DNA from: Acidobacteria bacterium AB60 | GTDB lineage: Bacteria; Acidobacteriota; Terriglobia; Terriglobales; Acidobacteriaceae | Length of the DNA: 64,000 bases | NCBI GenBank assembly: GCA_008682415.1 | Contig: VANK01000003.1 | Coordinates: forward strand, 124,001 to 188,000 | Direction of reading: 5' to 3' | Shown here: positions 44,382 through 52,235 of the stretch, piece after piece | Layout: every line of letters starts with the position of its first letter | Position numbering within the stretch: the first letter of the stretch is position 1 | Program-made: the position numbers and the translations under genes | The notes under the pieces: generated by a model | Told to the model about the DNA's origin: nothing | The model's input: only the letters and a program-made list of their open reading frames with translations | Database searches by the model: none

Positions 44382-46049
44382 ATGCTTCTCCTCTCGAATG
44401 CTGCCTTCACAACTTTGCCAACACAAGCCCGCAAACCCGCGATGCGCTCTGAGGGATGGTTGCGGTCGTTGCGGATGCCGCTGCGGATCCTGGCGATCAC
44501 CGCGCTGCTGATGGTGTGGTGCACGATTTTGTTTGGGCAGGAGAGCGGGGATGACGGGCGCGGGGTGATGGCGTATCCGCCGATTCCGACGGCGCAGCGG
44601 ATGGAACTGATGCAGATTGCGCGGGACACGTGGGGGTTTTATGCCGCCGATGTGGATCCCAGTACGCATCTGCCCATGGACAACTTTGGGGCGAATGGCG
44701 TGGGGCGGTATACGTCGGCGTCGAATATCGGCGTGTACCTGTGGGCGGTGGTGGCGGCGAATGATCTGGGGCTGGTGAGCCGGCCGCAGGCGCGGGCGCT
44801 GATTCGCGCAACGCTCACGGAGGTGCAGGGGCTGCGGCGCTACAAGGGGTTCCTGTTCCAGTGGTATGACACGACGACGGGGGATTCGATCCGGAACCCG
44901 GGCGATATTGATTGCGCGACGGAGACGGCGCCGACGACGGACAACTGCTTTTTTGTATCGGCGGTGGACAACGGGTGGTATGCGTCGGGGCTGATTGTGG
45001 CGCGGCAGGCGCTGCCGGAGCTGGCGCCGCTGGTGAACAGCCTGCTGGGGGCGATGGACTTCAGCATCTTCTACGACAACGGCGTGGAGACGGACTGCAA
45101 TGTGAATGCGGCGGGGCAGCCGACGGGTCAGATGTTCGGCGGCTACTACGCGGGGATTGGGCCGGCGGGGTATCACAACGGGGCGTTCTACAGCGATCCG
45201 CGGATCGCGGTGTATATCGGGATGGGGCTGAAGCAGATGCCGGGGAATGTCTGGTGGAAGAGCTGGCGCGCGCTTCCGCCGCCGGCGCCGTATGGGAACT
45301 GCGCGGCCACGGATCCGAATTTTTCGTGGCAGGGGCAGTGGCCGATGGGCGGGTACTGGCAGGACTATGCCGATCCGCAGTCGCACCAGGTGTTCCACGT
45401 ATGGGAGGGGCACTACAGGTATCCGGGGACGGAGCTGAAGTTTGTGCCGACGTGGGCGGGCGGGATGTTTGAAGGGCTGATGGCCAACGAGGTGGTGCCG
45501 GAGACGTCGTGGGGTCCGCGGAGCTTTGGGCTGAACGATGCGCGCACGGCACAGGTGCAGATCAAGTATGCGACGGAGAAGCTGCATCTGCCGGTGTGGG
45601 GCATGTCGCCTTCGAGCACGGCGGATGATACGGGCGGCTATGGCGGGTTTGGCGTGGAGGGGCTGCTGTTTCCGTATTTCGGATTTGGTGCCGATACGAC
45701 GACGCCGAACGATGGATTGTCGCAGTGCTTTGCGTGTGCGACGGAGGATGTGGTGAGTCCGCACACGTCGTTTCTGGCGCTGGACGTGGTTCCGCAGGAG
45801 GCGTTCGCGAACATTCAGTCGCTGCGCTCGCGGTATCCCGATGTGTACGGGCAGTATGGGTTCTATGACGCGGTGAATCCGACGACGGCGGCGGTGGGGC
45901 ACCGGTATCTGGTGCTGGACCAGTCGATGATTATGGCGGCGCTGGACAATGCGCTGAACGATCGGGCGATGCAGCGGCATTTCGCACAGGACCCGGTGGC
46001 GTGGGCGGCGCAGATGTATCTGGGGGCGGAGGCGCTGTCGATCCGGTGA
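44382..46049 (+). CDS. Exported glycoamylase-like protein (PF10091-type, possible beta-1,2-glucanase)
   Basis: A 555-residue protein with an N-terminal hydrophobic export signal (about residues 32-52, RILAITALLMVWCTILFG). The body is an alpha/alpha barrel of the glycoamylase-like family: TSASNIGVYLWAVVAANDLGL, the WYDTTTGD region, YWQDYADPQSHQVFHVWEGHY, VWGMSPSSTADDTGGYGGFG and YGQYGFYDAVNPT. Characterised relatives (GH144) are endo-beta-1,2-glucanases, but other specificities exist. The ATG at 44382 has a GGAGG site eight bases upstream. It is isolated between palindromic arrays A and B, whose hairpins could affect its transcript. An opposite-strand 929-codon frame across it is a shadow. Confidence 0.72.
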   Translation: MLLLSNAAFTTLPTQARKPAMRSEGWLRSLRMPLRILAITALLMVWCTILFGQESGDDGRGVMAYPPIPTAQRMELMQIARDTWGFYAADVDPSTHLPMDNFGANGVGRYTSASNIGVYLWAVVAANDLGLVSRPQARALIRATLTEVQGLRRYKGFLFQWYDTTTGDSIRNPGDIDCATETAPTTDNCFFVSAVDNGWYASGLIVARQALPELAPLVNSLLGAMDFSIFYDNGVETDCNVNAAGQPTGQMFGGYYAGIGPAGYHNGAFYSDPRIAVYIGMGLKQMPGNVWWKSWRALPPPAPYGNCAATDPNFSWQGQWPMGGYWQDYADPQSHQVFHVWEGHYRYPGTELKFVPTWAGGMFEGLMANEVVPETSWGPRSFGLNDARTAQVQIKYATEKLHLPVWGMSPSSTADDTGGYGGFGVEGLLFPYFGFGADTTTPNDGLSQCFACATEDVVSPHTSFLALDVVPQEAFANIQSLRSRYPDVYGQYGFYDAVNPTTAAVGHRYLVLDQSMIMAALDNALNDRAMQRHFAQDPVAWAAQMYLGAEALSIR

Positions 46050-46072
46050 GTTTTTCTGGAGTGTGGCGCTGA

Positions 46073-47075
46073 GGTATCCCATGTCTCCGGAAAAGGACCC
46101 CGGTTCGTGATGATGAAACCGGGAGAGCGCAGGGTTGAGGTATCCCATGTCTCCAACACCGGGAGACATGGGGCACCCGGCTGTGGTGGCTGGGGGAGTG
46201 ACGGAGAAATCGGAGAGCGCGGGGTTGAGGTATCCCATGTCTCCAACATCGGGAGACATGGGGCACCCGGCTGTGGTGGCTGGGGGAGTGACGGAGAAAT
46301 CGGAGAGCGCGGGGTTGAGGTATCCCATGTCTCCAACACCGGGAGACATGGGGCACCCGGCTGTCGTGGCTGGGGAGCTACGAAAAACCTTAGAGCGGGG
46401 GGGTGAGGTATCCCATGTCTCCGATAGCGGGAGACACGGGGCACCCGGCTGTGGTGGTGGGGGAGCTACAAAAAAGCTGGGAGAGCGCAGGGTTGAGGTA
46501 TCCCATGTCTCCAACATCGGGAGACATGGGGCACCCGGCTGTGGTGGTGGGGGAGTGACGGAGAAATCGGAGAGCGCGGGGTTGAGGTATCCCATGTCTC
46601 CAACACCGGGAGACATGGGGCACCCGACTGTGGTGGTGGGGGAGCTACAAAAAAGCTGGGAGAGCGCGGGGTTGAGGTATCCCATGTCTCCAACATCGGG
46701 AGACATGGGGCACCCGACTGTGGTGGTGGGGGAGCTACAAAAAAGCTGGGAGAGCGAAGGGTGGAGGTATCCCATGTCTCCAACACCGGGAGACATGGGG
46801 CACCCGACTGTCGTGGCTGGGGGAGTGACGGAGAAATCGGAGAGCGCAGGGTTGAGGTATCCCATGTCTCCAACACCGGGAAACATGGGGCACCCGGCTG
46901 TCGTGGCTGGGGAGCTACGAAAAAGCTGGGAGAGCGCAGGGTTGAGGTATCCCATGTCTCCGATAGCGGGAGACACGGGGCACCCGGCTGTGGTGGTGGG
47001 GGAGCTACAAAAAAGCTGGGAGAGCGAAGGGTGGAGGTATCCCATGTCTCCAACAGCGGGAGACATGGGGCACCC
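46073..47075. repeat. Palindromic tandem array B, eleven full copies and one half copy
   Basis: A left-arm-only half copy begins at 46073. Full 40-bp cores start at 46139, 46229, 46319, 46407, 46497, 46586, 46676, 46766, 46856, 46946 and 47036, a period of 88-90 bp. Loops vary (AACACC, AACATC, GATAGC, AACAGC). Two copies (46407, 46946) share a GACACGG arm change together with the GATAGC loop, and one (46856) has GGAAACATGG. Linkers alternate between two types: GTGGCTGGGGGAGTGACGGA and GTGGTGGGGGAGCTACAAAA. The alternation points to duplication of larger blocks. Loop variants exist, but the linkers are conserved, unlike CRISPR spacers. Confidence 0.95.
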
Positions 47076-47119
47076 GGCTGTGGTGGCTGGGGGAGTGACG
47101 AAAAACCGGAGAGCACGGG

Positions 47120-48259
47120 TTAGCGGGCGAGGAGGGACTGGTAGAACTCCACGTATTTGGGGAGGACGAGCGTGGAGCAGAAGCGCTTTTGCGCGGTGCG
47201 GCGGCTGGCTTCGCGCATCTCGGTGAGGCGGGGGGTGTCGCGGAGGAGCTCGATGGCGCCGCGGGCCATGCTGTCGACGTCGCCCACCTTGAAGAGCAGG
47301 CCGGTGATGCCGTCGTCGATGAGCTCGGGGACGCCGCCGACGCGGGTGGCGATGGTGGGCACCTTGCAGGCCATGGCTTCGAGGGCGGCGAGGCCGAAGC
47401 TTTCCATTTCACTGGGCATGATCATGAGGTCGGCGAGGGGGAGGAGCTCGTTGACGCGTTCCTGCTTGCCGAGGAAGTGGATGCGGCTGTGAATGCCGAG
47501 ATCGTGGGCGAGCCATTCTGCGGCGGAGCGGTCGGGGCCGTCGCCCACGAGGATGAGCTGGGCGGGCACTTCCTTGTTGACGCGGGCGAAGACCTTGACT
47601 ACATCAGTGACGCGCTTGACGGGGCGGAAGTTGGAGAGGTGGATGAGGATGGGCTCGCCGGGCGGGGCGAAGCGGAGGCGTCGTTCGTCGCGCGCTGCTT
47701 CGTCGCGGATGAAGTCGTAGACATTGCAGTTGACGAAGTTGGTGACGACGGCGATGTCGCGGGTGACGCCGAAGTCGGCGAGGGTTTTGTCTTTGAGGTA
47801 CTGGGAGATGCTGGTGACGCCGTCGGACTCCTGGATGGCGTAACGGGTGATGGGGAGGTAGCTGCGATCGAGGCCGACGAGGGTGATGTCGGTGCCGTGG
47901 AGGGTGGTGACGAAGGGCAGGCGGCGGCCGCGGGCGGCGAGCATCTGGCGTGCGAGGAGGGCGCTGACGGAGTGGGGGATGGCGTAGTGGACGTGGAGGA
48001 GATCGAGCTCATAGAACTCGGCGACTTCTGCCATGCGCGAGGCGAGCGCGAGATCGTACGGGGGGAATTCGAAGAGGGGGTAGTTGGAGACGGGGACCTC
48101 GTGGTAGTAGATGCCGGTGTCGCGGCCGTTGAGGCGAAAGGGCTGGGAGTAGGAGATGAAGTGGACTTCGTGGCCGGCCGAGGCCAGCTCGATGCCGAGC
48201 TCGGTGGCGACGACGCCGGAGCCGCCGTAGGTGGGGTAGCAGGTGATGCCGATGCGCAT
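47120..48259 (-). CDS. bshA: N-acetyl-alpha-D-glucosaminyl L-malate synthase (bacillithiol pathway)
   Basis: GT4 glycosyltransferase joining UDP-GlcNAc and L-malate, the first step of bacillithiol synthesis. The 379 residues begin [20 protein letters not shown], typical of BshA, and contain [41 protein letters not shown] and the GT4 end motif [20 protein letters not shown]. The ATG at 48259 fixes the normal length; the 155 extra upstream codons are a shadow of the neighbouring gene. The YdjC-type deacetylase gene upstream on the same strand (113 bases) may belong with it. Its 3' end lies 44 bases from palindromic array B. Confidence 0.92.
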   Translation of the reverse strand: MRIGITCYPTYGGSGVVATELGIELASAGHEVHFISYSQPFRLNGRDTGIYYHEVPVSNYPLFEFPPYDLALASRMAEVAEFYELDLLHVHYAIPHSVSALLARQMLAARGRRLPFVTTLHGTDITLVGLDRSYLPITRYAIQESDGVTSISQYLKDKTLADFGVTRDIAVVTNFVNCNVYDFIRDEAARDERRLRFAPPGEPILIHLSNFRPVKRVTDVVKVFARVNKEVPAQLILVGDGPDRSAAEWLAHDLGIHSRIHFLGKQERVNELLPLADLMIMPSEMESFGLAALEAMACKVPTIATRVGGVPELIDDGITGLLFKVGDVDSMARGAIELLRDTPRLTEMREASRRTAQKRFCSTLVLPKYVEFYQSLLAR

Positions 48260-48372
48260 GCGGTCTCGCTTCCTGGCTTTGTTGCTCCTGCGGGTCTGGG
48301 GTGTTGGACGTTTTCGGGAGGAAGGAAGATGCAGAACGTGACTGCGTGCCGGGGTGTGGGGAGGGATCGGGA

Positions 48373-49212
48373 TTAAGGCAGTGCGAAGGAGACCAGCTCG
48401 AGGGCGGGGAACTCCCGGATTGCCTGGAGCGCGATTCGCTCGGTCTCGCGCGATTCGCGCAGCCTGGTGCGCACTTTGGCGAGTTCGGCATCGTTGTAGC
48501 CGGGGTGCGTGACAAACTCCCACGTACCTGGGGGAAGCTGGCTGAGCAGGGCGCGGACGGTGTCGGCGTTGACCACGCCGGTGCCGGCTACCGCGATGGT
48601 GCCGTCGGTGGTGGTGAATCCTTCTTCCGCGAGGATGCGCCGGAAGTACGGGCCGAAGCGCCGCAGCGCAAACACCTCGGCGCTGCGAACGAGCGAAGCG
48701 CGCGGAGTGACGCGAACCGCCCACTCCGGCTCGAAGGGATTGCGGATGCGCTGGATGCCGCAGGACCGGGCGGCCCTGAGGAGGGGACGCAGCACCGGGG
48801 GAAACATATGCGTGTGCTTGTGGGTGTCAATGTGCGTGAGTTGGATGCCGCGTGCCTGCAGTGATTGGATCTGGGCGCGGGCTTCCGCTTCGATGTCTTC
48901 GCTGCGAATTCGTCCGGAAAAAAGCAGCCGCAAGAACGTGGTGAGCTTGGGCGGGAAGGCGCTGGTGTGCTTCTGGAGGAGGGAAGCGACACTGCGGGGT
49001 GGCGCAACGGGTTGGCCATCGACGAGGACGACGTGGCAGCCGACGCCGAGGGTGGGGGTGGCGCGGGCGATCGCGATGGCTTCGTCGGTGGCGGCGGCGC
49101 GGGCCATGAGGGTGGCGCTGGTGAGGACGCCGGAGCGGTGGAGTTCGAGGATGGCGCGGTTGACGCCGGAGGTGAGGCCGAAGTCGTCGGCGTTGACGAT
49201 GAGGCGGGGCAC
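48373..49212 (-). CDS. YdjC/ChbG-family carbohydrate deacetylase
   Basis: A 279-residue polysaccharide-deacetylase-like TIM-barrel protein of the YdjC/ChbG family. Motifs are LIVNADDFGLTSGVNRAI (metal Asp), HIDTHKHTHMFP (metal His residues) and a late EFVTHPGYND. The GTG at 49212 gives the standard N-terminus; an upstream extension is Pro/Ser-rich. Characterised members deacetylate chitooligosaccharides or N-acetylglucosamine conjugates. Next to bshA, it could act on GlcNAc-malate in place of the usual LmbE-type BshB, which is not visible here; this is inference. An alternative role is in hopanoid or glycan modification. Confidence 0.85.
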   Translation of the reverse strand: MPRLIVNADDFGLTSGVNRAILELHRSGVLTSATLMARAAATDEAIAIARATPTLGVGCHVVLVDGQPVAPPRSVASLLQKHTSAFPPKLTTFLRLLFSGRIRSEDIEAEARAQIQSLQARGIQLTHIDTHKHTHMFPPVLRPLLRAARSCGIQRIRNPFEPEWAVRVTPRASLVRSAEVFALRRFGPYFRRILAEEGFTTTDGTIAVAGTGVVNADTVRALLSQLPPGTWEFVTHPGYNDAELAKVRTRLRESRETERIALQAIREFPALELVSFALP

Positions 49213-49300
49213 TGGCCAGTGTACCAAGGGGCGAGGCGAGGTTTGGGGTGGGGCGCTGGTATGATGGGGTGAGGCCGCCAAGGCCTTCCCACCGGGATGT

Positions 49301-49377
49301 GGGCGGTTAGCTCAGTTGGTTAGAGCGCCTGCCTTACAAGCAGGAAGTCGGGGGTTCGAGTCCCTCACTGCCCACCA
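49301..49377 (+). tRNA. tRNA-Val (anticodon UAC)
   Basis: A complete 77-nt cloverleaf including encoded CCA. The acceptor stem GGGCGGT pairs with ACTGCCC (one G-U). The D arm contains AGCTCAGTTGGTTAGAGC, the anticodon arm CCTGC-CTTACAA-GCAGG with anticodon TAC, and the T arm GGGGGTTCGAGTCCCTC. No intron. Confidence 0.97.
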
Positions 49378-49623
49378 GAGATTCTCTCCAGATATCACAA
49401 TCAATTCGGCGTCGCTCGGGGAAGAGGAGCGCACGCACGGGACTCTTTCCAAGAGACATCTCTAGTCTCCATTCTGCCGTGCGTTGATTCGTGCGCTACG
49501 GAGGGATGCTGCCGAATCCTAAGTATTGGGATTGCTGATTGGCAGGAGCAGCCGCGGATTCTTCGGAACTGCGTGCCTCAGGAAGACAGCGGGGAGGGGC
49601 GGGAATTAGCGGGATCAGTGAGA

Positions 49624-50223
49624 TTAGCGGGAGGGGCTGGGGGGGCGGGAGCCGGCGAGGAGGATGTCTACGAGTCTTCGGGCGCTTTGGCGCCAGTCGG
49701 AGCCGGCGGTGACGTAGGAGGAGCCGATGAGGGCGCGGAGGAGATCGAAGGGGTCGAGGTCTTTGCGGAGGTCGCCGCTTTTGATGGCGCGTTTGACGAG
49801 AAGGTCGACGGCGCCCTGGACCTGGTTGCGGGATCCCTCATAGAGCCGGCCGGCTCCGCCTGTGACGGAGTTGAGGGCGGGGGCGATGATGTGCTTGGCG
49901 GCGATGTAGTCGACGAAGTGGAGGAGCCAGGCGCGGAGGGCGTCGAAGGGCGGCATCTCTTTGGCGAAGGCGCGGGCGGAGACGGCGAGCTTCTCGACTT
50001 CGGTGTGATAGACGGCTTCGATGAGGGCGTCGCGGGTGGGGAAGTGGCGGTAGAGGGTGCCGGGGCCGACGCCGGCCTGCTTGGCGATGTCGTCGAGGGA
50101 GGCCTCGGCGCCGCAGCGGGTGAAGGCGTCTTTGGCGACGTCGAGGATGCGGGCGCGGTTGCGCAGGGCGTCGGTGCGGGGCTTGCGGGGCGGGGGAGCG
50201 GGCTGGGAGCGGCGGACGGCCAT
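49624..50223 (-). CDS. TetR-family transcriptional regulator
   Basis: A 199-residue TetR regulator of the TetR/SBD-type found with SDR genes. HTH: ASLDDIAKQAGVGPGTLYRHFPTRDALIEAVY. The ATG at 50223 is chosen, giving MAVRRSQPA. It is divergent from a nucleoside-sugar-epimerase-like SDR gene, and two matching palindromes lie in the 151-base gap. It therefore probably represses both itself and the SDR genes. Confidence 0.92.
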   Translation of the reverse strand: MAVRRSQPAPPPRKPRTDALRNRARILDVAKDAFTRCGAEASLDDIAKQAGVGPGTLYRHFPTRDALIEAVYHTEVEKLAVSARAFAKEMPPFDALRAWLLHFVDYIAAKHIIAPALNSVTGGAGRLYEGSRNQVQGAVDLLVKRAIKSGDLRKDLDPFDLLRALIGSSYVTAGSDWRQSARRLVDILLAGSRPPSPSR

Positions 50224-50254
50224 GCGCGATCGAAGAAAAGCGAAAACTTGTTGC

Positions 50255-50302
50255 AACCGGAGAGCATCTCCGGTTATCTGATGTTGCGGAGACGCTCTCC
50301 GG
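50255..50302. promoter_or_regulatory. Pair of TetR operators
   Basis: Two palindromes of form CGGAGA-N3-TCTCCG, at 50258-50272 (extended to AACCGGAGA/TCTCCGGTT at 50255-50275) and 50287-50301. Their centres are 29 bp apart, near three helical turns. They lie between the divergent tetR and SDR genes. Confidence 0.75.
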
Positions 50303-50374
50303 ATTGTAGCGCCGGATGCGGCGGGAGCGTCAAATGCGGGGGCGCCTGAGCGGCCCTGTTTGAGGAGAAAACGA

Positions 50375-51259
50375 ATGCGAGTATTTGTGACCGGAGCGAG
50401 CGGGTTTATCGGTACGGGCGTGGTGCGGGAGCTGGTGGACGCGGGTCACCAGGTGTTGGGGCTGGCGCGCAGCGATGCGGGAGCGGCGGCGGTGAAGGCG
50501 GCCGGGGCAGAGGTTGTGCGCGGTGATCTTGCCGATCTGGACAGCCTGCGACGTGGAGCGAGCGGGGCGGACGCGGTGATCCACACGGCGTTCAATCATG
50601 ACTTCTCAAAGTTCCGGGAAAACTGCGCGCTGGATCGGGCGGCGATTGAGGCGGTGGGAGAGACGCTGGCGGGGTCGGGCGGGCGGCTGATTGTGACGTC
50701 TGGCACGGCGATTGCGCGCGGCGATGGAAGGCCTGCGATGGAGAGCGATGAGGCGGTGGTCTCGGAGGATTTTCCGCGAGGGTTGTCAGAGACGTTGGCG
50801 CTGGGGTTTGCGGGGCGCGGCGTGCAGGTGGGCATCATGCGGCTTCCGCAGGTGCATGACACGCGCAAGCAGGGCCTGGTGACGTACCTGATCCAGATTG
50901 CGCGGGCGAAGGGCGTCTCGGCGTATGTGGGCGACGGGAGCAACCGCTGGCCGGCGGCGCACGTGTCGGACGTGGTGCATCTGTACCGGCTGGCGCTGGA
51001 GAAGACGGCGGGGCAGGCGGTGTACCACGCCGTGGCAGAGGAAGGCGTGCCGATGCGGCAGATTGCGGAGGTGGTGGGACGGGGCCTGAAGATTCCGGTG
51101 GTGTCGATTGCGCCGGAAGAGGCTGTGGCGCATTTCGGATTTTTGGGGATGTTCGCGTCGTGGGATCTTGCGGCCTCAAGCGCGCAGACGCGGGAGAGGC
51201 TGGGATGGAGTCCCAAGGGGCCGGGAATGATTGCGGATCTGGAGAAGATGGAATTTTGA
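50375..51259 (+). CDS. NAD(P)-dependent epimerase/dehydratase-like extended SDR
   Basis: A 294-residue atypical/extended SDR. Cofactor motif TGASGFIGTG at the N-terminus, VRGDLADLDSL, VIHTAFNH, and VTSGTAI. The usual YxxxK is not obvious (the region reads FPRGLSETLALGF), so it may belong to the atypical NmrA/epimerase branch that lacks the catalytic Tyr. The ATG at 50375 has a GAGGAGAAA site. It is divergent from the TetR gene and is likely its target. Its stop codon lies at the first unit of a heptanucleotide repeat. Substrate unknown. Confidence 0.85.
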   Translation: MRVFVTGASGFIGTGVVRELVDAGHQVLGLARSDAGAAAVKAAGAEVVRGDLADLDSLRRGASGADAVIHTAFNHDFSKFRENCALDRAAIEAVGETLAGSGGRLIVTSGTAIARGDGRPAMESDEAVVSEDFPRGLSETLALGFAGRGVQVGIMRLPQVHDTRKQGLVTYLIQIARAKGVSAYVGDGSNRWPAAHVSDVVHLYRLALEKTAGQAVYHAVAEEGVPMRQIAEVVGRGLKIPVVSIAPEEAVAHFGFLGMFASWDLAASSAQTRERLGWSPKGPGMIADLEKMEF

Positions 51260-51292
51260 GTTGCGAGTTTCGAGTTGCGAGTTGCGAGTTGC
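51258..51292. repeat. Heptanucleotide tandem repeat, GAGTTGC type, at a stop codon
   Basis: Five units: GAGTTGC, GAGTTTC, then three GAGTTGC. The TGA stop of the preceding SDR gene (51257-51259) overlaps the first unit. Same family as 34380-34410. Confidence 0.9.
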
Positions 51293-51314
51293 GCGTGAGC
51301 GCGGAGGAGATGCG

Positions 51315-52070
51315 ATGACAGGGAAGGTAGCAGTGATTACGGGCGGGAGCCGGGGGTTGGGCCGCAACACGGCGGTGCAGCTTTTGCAGCGTGGCGTGGA
51401 TGTGGTGTTTACGTATCGGGCGCGCGAAGACGAGGCGGAAGGGCTGGTGCGCGAAGCGGAGGCGATGGGCCGGAGGGCCGCGGGGTTCCGACTGGACACC
51501 GGCGACGTGGGAGCCTTCGACGGGTTTGTGGCGGAGGTGCGCCGAACGCTGGCGAGCTGGGGCGTGGAGCGGTTCGATTACCTGGTGAACAACGCGGGCA
51601 ATTCGCTGCACGCGGGGTTTGCGGAGACGACGGAGGAGCAGTTTGACGGGATCTTCAATGTGCACGTGAAGGGCGTGTACTTCCTGACGCAGAAGCTGCT
51701 TCCGCTGATGAAGGACGGGGGGCGGATTGTGAACGTGTCGTCGGGGCTGGCGCGGGTTTCGATCCCGGGGAGTTCGGCGTATGGGGCGGCGAAGGGCGCA
51801 GTGGAGGTGTTGACGCGCTACCTGGCGAAGGAGCTGGGGCCGCGGGGGATTACGGCAAATGTGGTGGCGCCGGGGGCGATCCAGACCGACTTCAGCGACG
51901 GCCGGGTGCGGGATAATCCCGAGATCAACAAGATGGTGGCGAGCATGACGGCGCTGGGGCGGGCGGGAGTAGCGGACGATATTGGTCCGATGATTGCGGC
52001 ACTGCTTTCTGACGAGAACCGTTGGGTGAACGGGCAGAGGATCGAAGTATCCGGGGGGATGATGCTGTAA
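51315..52070 (+). CDS. Classical SDR oxidoreductase (FabG-like)
   Basis: A 251-residue SDR: TGGSRGLGRNTA cofactor loop, LVNNAGNS, catalytic Ser in VNVSSGLARVS, YGAAK (YxxxK), and the C-terminal DENRWVNGQRIEVSGG that is common in FabG-like enzymes. The ATG at 51315 has a GGAGGAGA site. It follows the epimerase-like gene by 55 bases, with a heptanucleotide repeat between, and both may be repressed by the TetR protein. Confidence 0.88.
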   Translation: MTGKVAVITGGSRGLGRNTAVQLLQRGVDVVFTYRAREDEAEGLVREAEAMGRRAAGFRLDTGDVGAFDGFVAEVRRTLASWGVERFDYLVNNAGNSLHAGFAETTEEQFDGIFNVHVKGVYFLTQKLLPLMKDGGRIVNVSSGLARVSIPGSSAYGAAKGAVEVLTRYLAKELGPRGITANVVAPGAIQTDFSDGRVRDNPEINKMVASMTALGRAGVADDIGPMIAALLSDENRWVNGQRIEVSGGMML

Positions 52071-52235
52071 GACGTTGATGTCCGGTTCCGGACACCGGGT
52101 TTCGAATGCGAACGAAGCGAGCAATAGCTCGCCGCGGGTAAGTGTCTCGCGGCGAGCTGTTTTGCGTTTTGGGGAAGTGGCGCGGATCGTGCAGGGTCTT
52201 GTCGTATCCAGGGGTAATGGCGACAGGAGGCGGCT

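Noticed and set aside
44277..47066. 929-codon minus-strand frame over the glycoamylase gene and array B
   Set aside because: Half of it translates the palindromic repeats (repeated MSPxVGDMGY units) and half is antisense to a clear secreted enzyme. Several frames through the repeats are open simply because the units lack stops.
43815..47075. CRISPR array
   Set aside because: Repeats are regularly spaced and palindromic, but the intervening ~48-bp segments are conserved rather than unique, and no cas gene is present.
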